A DNA stretch of 45,232 bases, taken from BQJU01 sp964015035 (GTDB lineage: Bacteria > Bacteroidota > Bacteroidia > Chitinophagales > Saprospiraceae). The stretch spans positions 1 through 45,232 of the forward strand of contig CAXHCA010000047.1 of assembly GCA_964015035.1 (NCBI GenBank), written 5' to 3'. Every line of letters begins with the position of its first letter. Position 1 is the first letter of the stretch. The notes below the pieces were generated by a model. The model searched no databases and was not told the origin of the DNA. It worked only from the letters and a program-made list of their open reading frames with translations. Below are positions 42,857 to 45,232 of the stretch, piece by piece. The translations under genes and the position numbers were made by a program.

Positions 42857-43525
42857 ATGAAGAAAAATTTACTTCTCTTAATGGCTCTTTGTTTGACCGC
42901 TCAGCTGGCCTTTGCTCAGTCTCTAGTGATCAATCCCAATCCAGTAATCGTTAATGATGTAACGGCAGAAACGCTTGACGGAGTAGCCCACAGCAAGGTG
43001 GTCAGCGAAACCGGTAGTGTTTTCCAATGGGAAAGAAACATCATCCAAATTACGGAAGGATGGGAAACAGCAGTTTGTGATAAAAATGCATGTTATACGC
43101 CCGGTGTCGGAACCCGCCAGTTTGAAATGGCTGCCCAAGAAGAAGGCACCATGGATATCCATGTATATCCAAATGGCGTGGAAGGTCAGGCCATTATTGA
43201 GATTACCGTTACGGACACGGAAGATGCCAATAGCCAAGCCGTTGGGTTGTACTACTTCAATACCACTCCCAATAGCACGTTGGAAGTTGAAAAAGTAAAA
43301 CTTCGTGTTTATCCCAACCCATCTCAAGGATTATTTACTGTATCCAATAACTCGATTGCTGATCGGGTGGTGATCTATAACGTAGCCGGTCGTCCGGTAC
43401 GTGAGTTTAACCACAACAACAATAAGTGGTATGATATAACTGATCTGCCACGTGGCACTTATTTTGTACGCATTTTGGATGAAACCAAGCAAACCTTGGT
43501 AACACGTTTACTCCAGAAAATCTAA
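42857..43525 (+). CDS. Small beta-rich T9SS type A sorting-domain protein
   Basis: 222 residues from ATG 42857; the longer frame from 42806 would put a basic extension before the signal peptide. Signal peptide MKKNLLLLMALCLTAQLAFA, cut near 20. The cargo part (about 22-145) looks like a single Ig- or cupredoxin-like beta-sandwich with a short cysteine pair, CDKNAC, and the strands MDIHVYPNG and AIIEITVTD. No metal ligand set could be assigned with confidence. The type A sorting domain is at about 149-222 (VYPNPSQGLFTV, DLPRGTYFVRIL, ending RLLQKI). Function unknown. It is followed by a terminator and lies in a run of secreted thioredoxin-fold genes. Confidence 0.85.
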   Translation: MKKNLLLLMALCLTAQLAFAQSLVINPNPVIVNDVTAETLDGVAHSKVVSETGSVFQWERNIIQITEGWETAVCDKNACYTPGVGTRQFEMAAQEEGTMDIHVYPNGVEGQAIIEITVTDTEDANSQAVGLYYFNTTPNSTLEVEKVKLRVYPNPSQGLFTVSNNSIADRVVIYNVAGRPVREFNHNNNKWYDITDLPRGTYFVRILDETKQTLVTRLLQKI

Positions 43526-43551
43526 CCGCACGCTTTTAATAAATAAGTAAA

Positions 43552-43590
43552 CATCCCGAACCTCAAATATGAGGTTCGGGATGACATTTA
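43552..43590 (+). terminator. Hairpin terminator after the small T9SS protein
   Basis: A perfect 14-bp stem (43552-43565 with 43570-43583, 4-base loop) lies 26 bases after the stop. The tail (ACATTTA) is only weakly T-rich, but the stem is strong. Confidence 0.75.
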
Positions 43591-43728
43591 TTGCCTTCCG
43601 CTTTTTATTGTCTTTCATTTTACATAGTGTCAATAAAAGACTACATAGAGAACAAAGCCGCCTTGTGTAATTAATTGATTATTAGCGGGTTGTTGTGTTT
43701 GTGTAGGCTGATGAGTAGTGCGGGGTAC

Positions 43729-43759
43729 TTTGCTGCCCTTAGCAAATTATGTACCTTCG
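43729..43759 (+). promoter_or_regulatory. Bacteroidota-type promoter of the Omp28-like gene
   Basis: TTTG at 43729-43732, a spacer of exactly 19 bases, then TACCTTCG at 43752-43759 (7 of 8 to TANNTTTG). Transcription would begin near 43766, about 23 bases before the ATG. It is the best promoter match in the window. Confidence 0.65.
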
Positions 43760-43788
43760 ATTTGTTTCCTAAACCTAAAGTATATTCT

Positions 43789-45232
43789 ATGAAAAAGTTT
43801 CTACTACTTTCCTTACTAGTATTACCCGGCTTTTTATGGAGTCAAGCACAGCGCAATGTGCTCATTGAGGAATTTACCAATGCCTCATGCCCTCCCTGTG
43901 AAGCACAAAATCCTGATTTTAATGCACTATTGCATGAAAATACAGGCAAAGTGATTCCCCTGAAATATCAGGCGAGTTTTCCTGGATATGATCCCATGTA
44001 CGAGCAAAATGCTACCCAAATAGCTGCCCGTCAAGACTATTACAACTTGGAAGGTGTGCCCACCGCCTGGATTGATGGTGTATTGCCAGATAACGATTAC
44101 GGTGGAGGTGTTGGCGCCTGGAACATTACTTCTTCTAGCGGATACGCTGGTGGACCTTATGGTTACAACCAGGCGGCTATCGACTACGCCTATGGATTGA
44201 CTACGCCTATCGAAATGGAAGTGTCTCATTCCCTAAGCGAAGATCTGACCTCCATTACAATTGACGTAAAAGTTAAGAATGTAAGTGCAGAGGCTTTCTC
44301 TTTGGCAGCTGGCAAGCTACACGTAGCGGTTACGGAGCACGTTATTACTTTCCCTGAACCTCCGGGATCAACTGCTGAGTTTGAGTTTGAAGAAGTGATG
44401 CGCAAAATGTATCCCAATGAAAATGGTACTACCTTGGAGTCTATCGCTGCCGGTGATTCTTTGGAGTTCCACTTTGAAGAAGCATTACCAGATTACATCT
44501 ACAACTATGGTGAAATTGCTGTGGTGGCCTTTGTACAAGACAATACCGACAAAGCCGTATATCAGGCCCAATTTAGCGCCCCTCAAGAGGTGGCTGGTTT
44601 TCCTGATGCCGGTGTGACCTCAAGTACTGCTGAACCCGTTGGTTTGTGTGGTGCAACGATTGCCCCCGTTGTCAATGTCTCTAACGAAGGAAGTATAGAC
44701 ATTACCTCATTTGAGGCTGGATATGCCATCGACGGAGCTGCTCCAACCACACAGAGCTGGACCGGTACTTTGGCGCCAGGTGAGACGGAAACCATCAGCT
44801 TTCCTGAAGTAGCACTACCCGGTGGAACTTCTGAAGTAACGTATTTGGTGCAAAATGTTAACGGAACTACCGACTACAACACGCTCAACAATAATCCAAC
44901 ACCTGATGTATTTGTATCGCTTTCCGATACTCCGGTAGGAACAGAATTATTGGAAGACAATGAAGGATATAACTATGAGTTCCCGACTTCAGCAGTAGTT
45001 GTCCCTCCCATTGCAGAGGGTGACTTTGGCTTTGGTACCTTCCTGGCCTTGTCTGGCGACAACCTTCCGGTTGCTACGACGGATCCAATTGGAGGATATG
45101 GCTTGTCTGACAAATCAATTTTTATCAATTTCTACCAATGGAACCCGGCTGAAGCAAATGCGGCTGCTGATGGAACCTTGACCTACCAAAAAATTGACCT
45201 GAGTGGACAAACAAATGTCATGTTGACTTTTG
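43789..45232 (+). CDS. Omp28-like secreted thioredoxin-fold protein (partial, cut by window end)
   Basis: The frame is open from ATG 43789 through the end of the window (481 complete codons, no stop), so the C-terminus is missing. Signal peptide MKKFLLLSLLVLPGFLWS is followed by VLIEEFTNASCPPCEAQNP, which is the start of the Omp28-related family: a thioredoxin fold with CPPC (C34, C37) and a cis-Pro region LEGVPTAWIDG. A beta domain follows (about 140-265), and then a CARDB-like domain (about 275-365, APVVNVSNEGSIDITSF). A T9SS sorting domain beyond the edge is likely from the family and the neighbours. Like the other two thioredoxin-fold genes here, it should work outside the cytoplasm. A good promoter lies just in front. 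Confidence 0.88.
   Translation, partial: MKKFLLLSLLVLPGFLWSQAQRNVLIEEFTNASCPPCEAQNPDFNALLHENTGKVIPLKYQASFPGYDPMYEQNATQIAARQDYYNLEGVPTAWIDGVLPDNDYGGGVGAWNITSSSGYAGGPYGYNQAAIDYAYGLTTPIEMEVSHSLSEDLTSITIDVKVKNVSAEAFSLAAGKLHVAVTEHVITFPEPPGSTAEFEFEEVMRKMYPNENGTTLESIAAGDSLEFHFEEALPDYIYNYGEIAVVAFVQDNTDKAVYQAQFSAPQEVAGFPDAGVTSSTAEPVGLCGATIAPVVNVSNEGSIDITSFEAGYAIDGAAPTTQSWTGTLAPGETETISFPEVALPGGTSEVTYLVQNVNGTTDYNTLNNNPTPDVFVSLSDTPVGTELLEDNEGYNYEFPTSAVVVPPIAEGDFGFGTFLALSGDNLPVATTDPIGGYGLSDKSIFINFYQWNPAEANAAADGTLTYQKIDLSGQTNVMLTF

Overview
This 45-kb window looks like the chromosome of a Bacteroidota bacterium, most likely of the Saprospiraceae type (Lewinella/Haliscomenobacter-like). The reasons are the many secreted proteins ending in type IX secretion (T9SS) type A sorting domains, DUF3078, HYR-repeat proteins with dockerin-like ends, AT-rich spacers, and promoters that resemble the Bacteroidota form TTTG-N19-TANNTTTG. 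The taxonomic call rests on family recognition only; no search was run.

Left part (1-10,277): housekeeping and envelope genes. An ECF sigma factor, a small unknown protein and an MscS-type channel form a tight plus-strand operon. They are followed by a DUF3078 protein, DNA polymerase I (polA) and an LpxD-like acyltransferase. A tiny protein that is little more than a signal peptide plus a T9SS sorting domain, and threonyl-tRNA synthetase (thrS), lie on the minus strand.

Centre (10,278-29,619): the outstanding feature. A single uninterrupted 13.6-kb gene encodes a 4,532-residue secreted protein. It has 28 regular HYR-like modules of about 85 residues with four cysteines each, three divergent modules, a PKD-like domain and an Asp-rich calcium-type loop, followed by a 1,747-residue C-terminal region. 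The next gene is a paralogue that keeps that whole C-terminal region colinearly (about 1,746 residues) but has no HYR array. Both proteins end in dockerin-like repeats, then a cohesin-like domain, then a T9SS sorting domain. This pair is the best candidate for an undescribed surface system: a long disulfide-stapled stalk or adhesin and a short partner that could interact through cohesin/dockerin-type contacts.

Right part (29,620-45,232): a 0.5-kb non-coding stretch with several hairpins. On the minus strand follow a PHP-domain lipoprotein, a short secreted M1 metallopeptidase and a 983-residue DUF7619-type T9SS protein. Next come two convergent, distantly similar cytoplasmic helical proteins of unknown function. 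Last is a cluster of secreted proteins: two tandem thioredoxin-fold/T9SS paralogues (WCGPC and WCAPC), a small beta-rich T9SS protein, and an Omp28-like thioredoxin-fold protein (CPPC) cut by the window edge. The cluster of exported CxxC proteins, about 10 kb from very cysteine-rich surface proteins, suggests a link to extracellular disulfide chemistry, but that link is inference.

No rRNA or tRNA genes, insertion sequences, prophage or CRISPR array were recognised.
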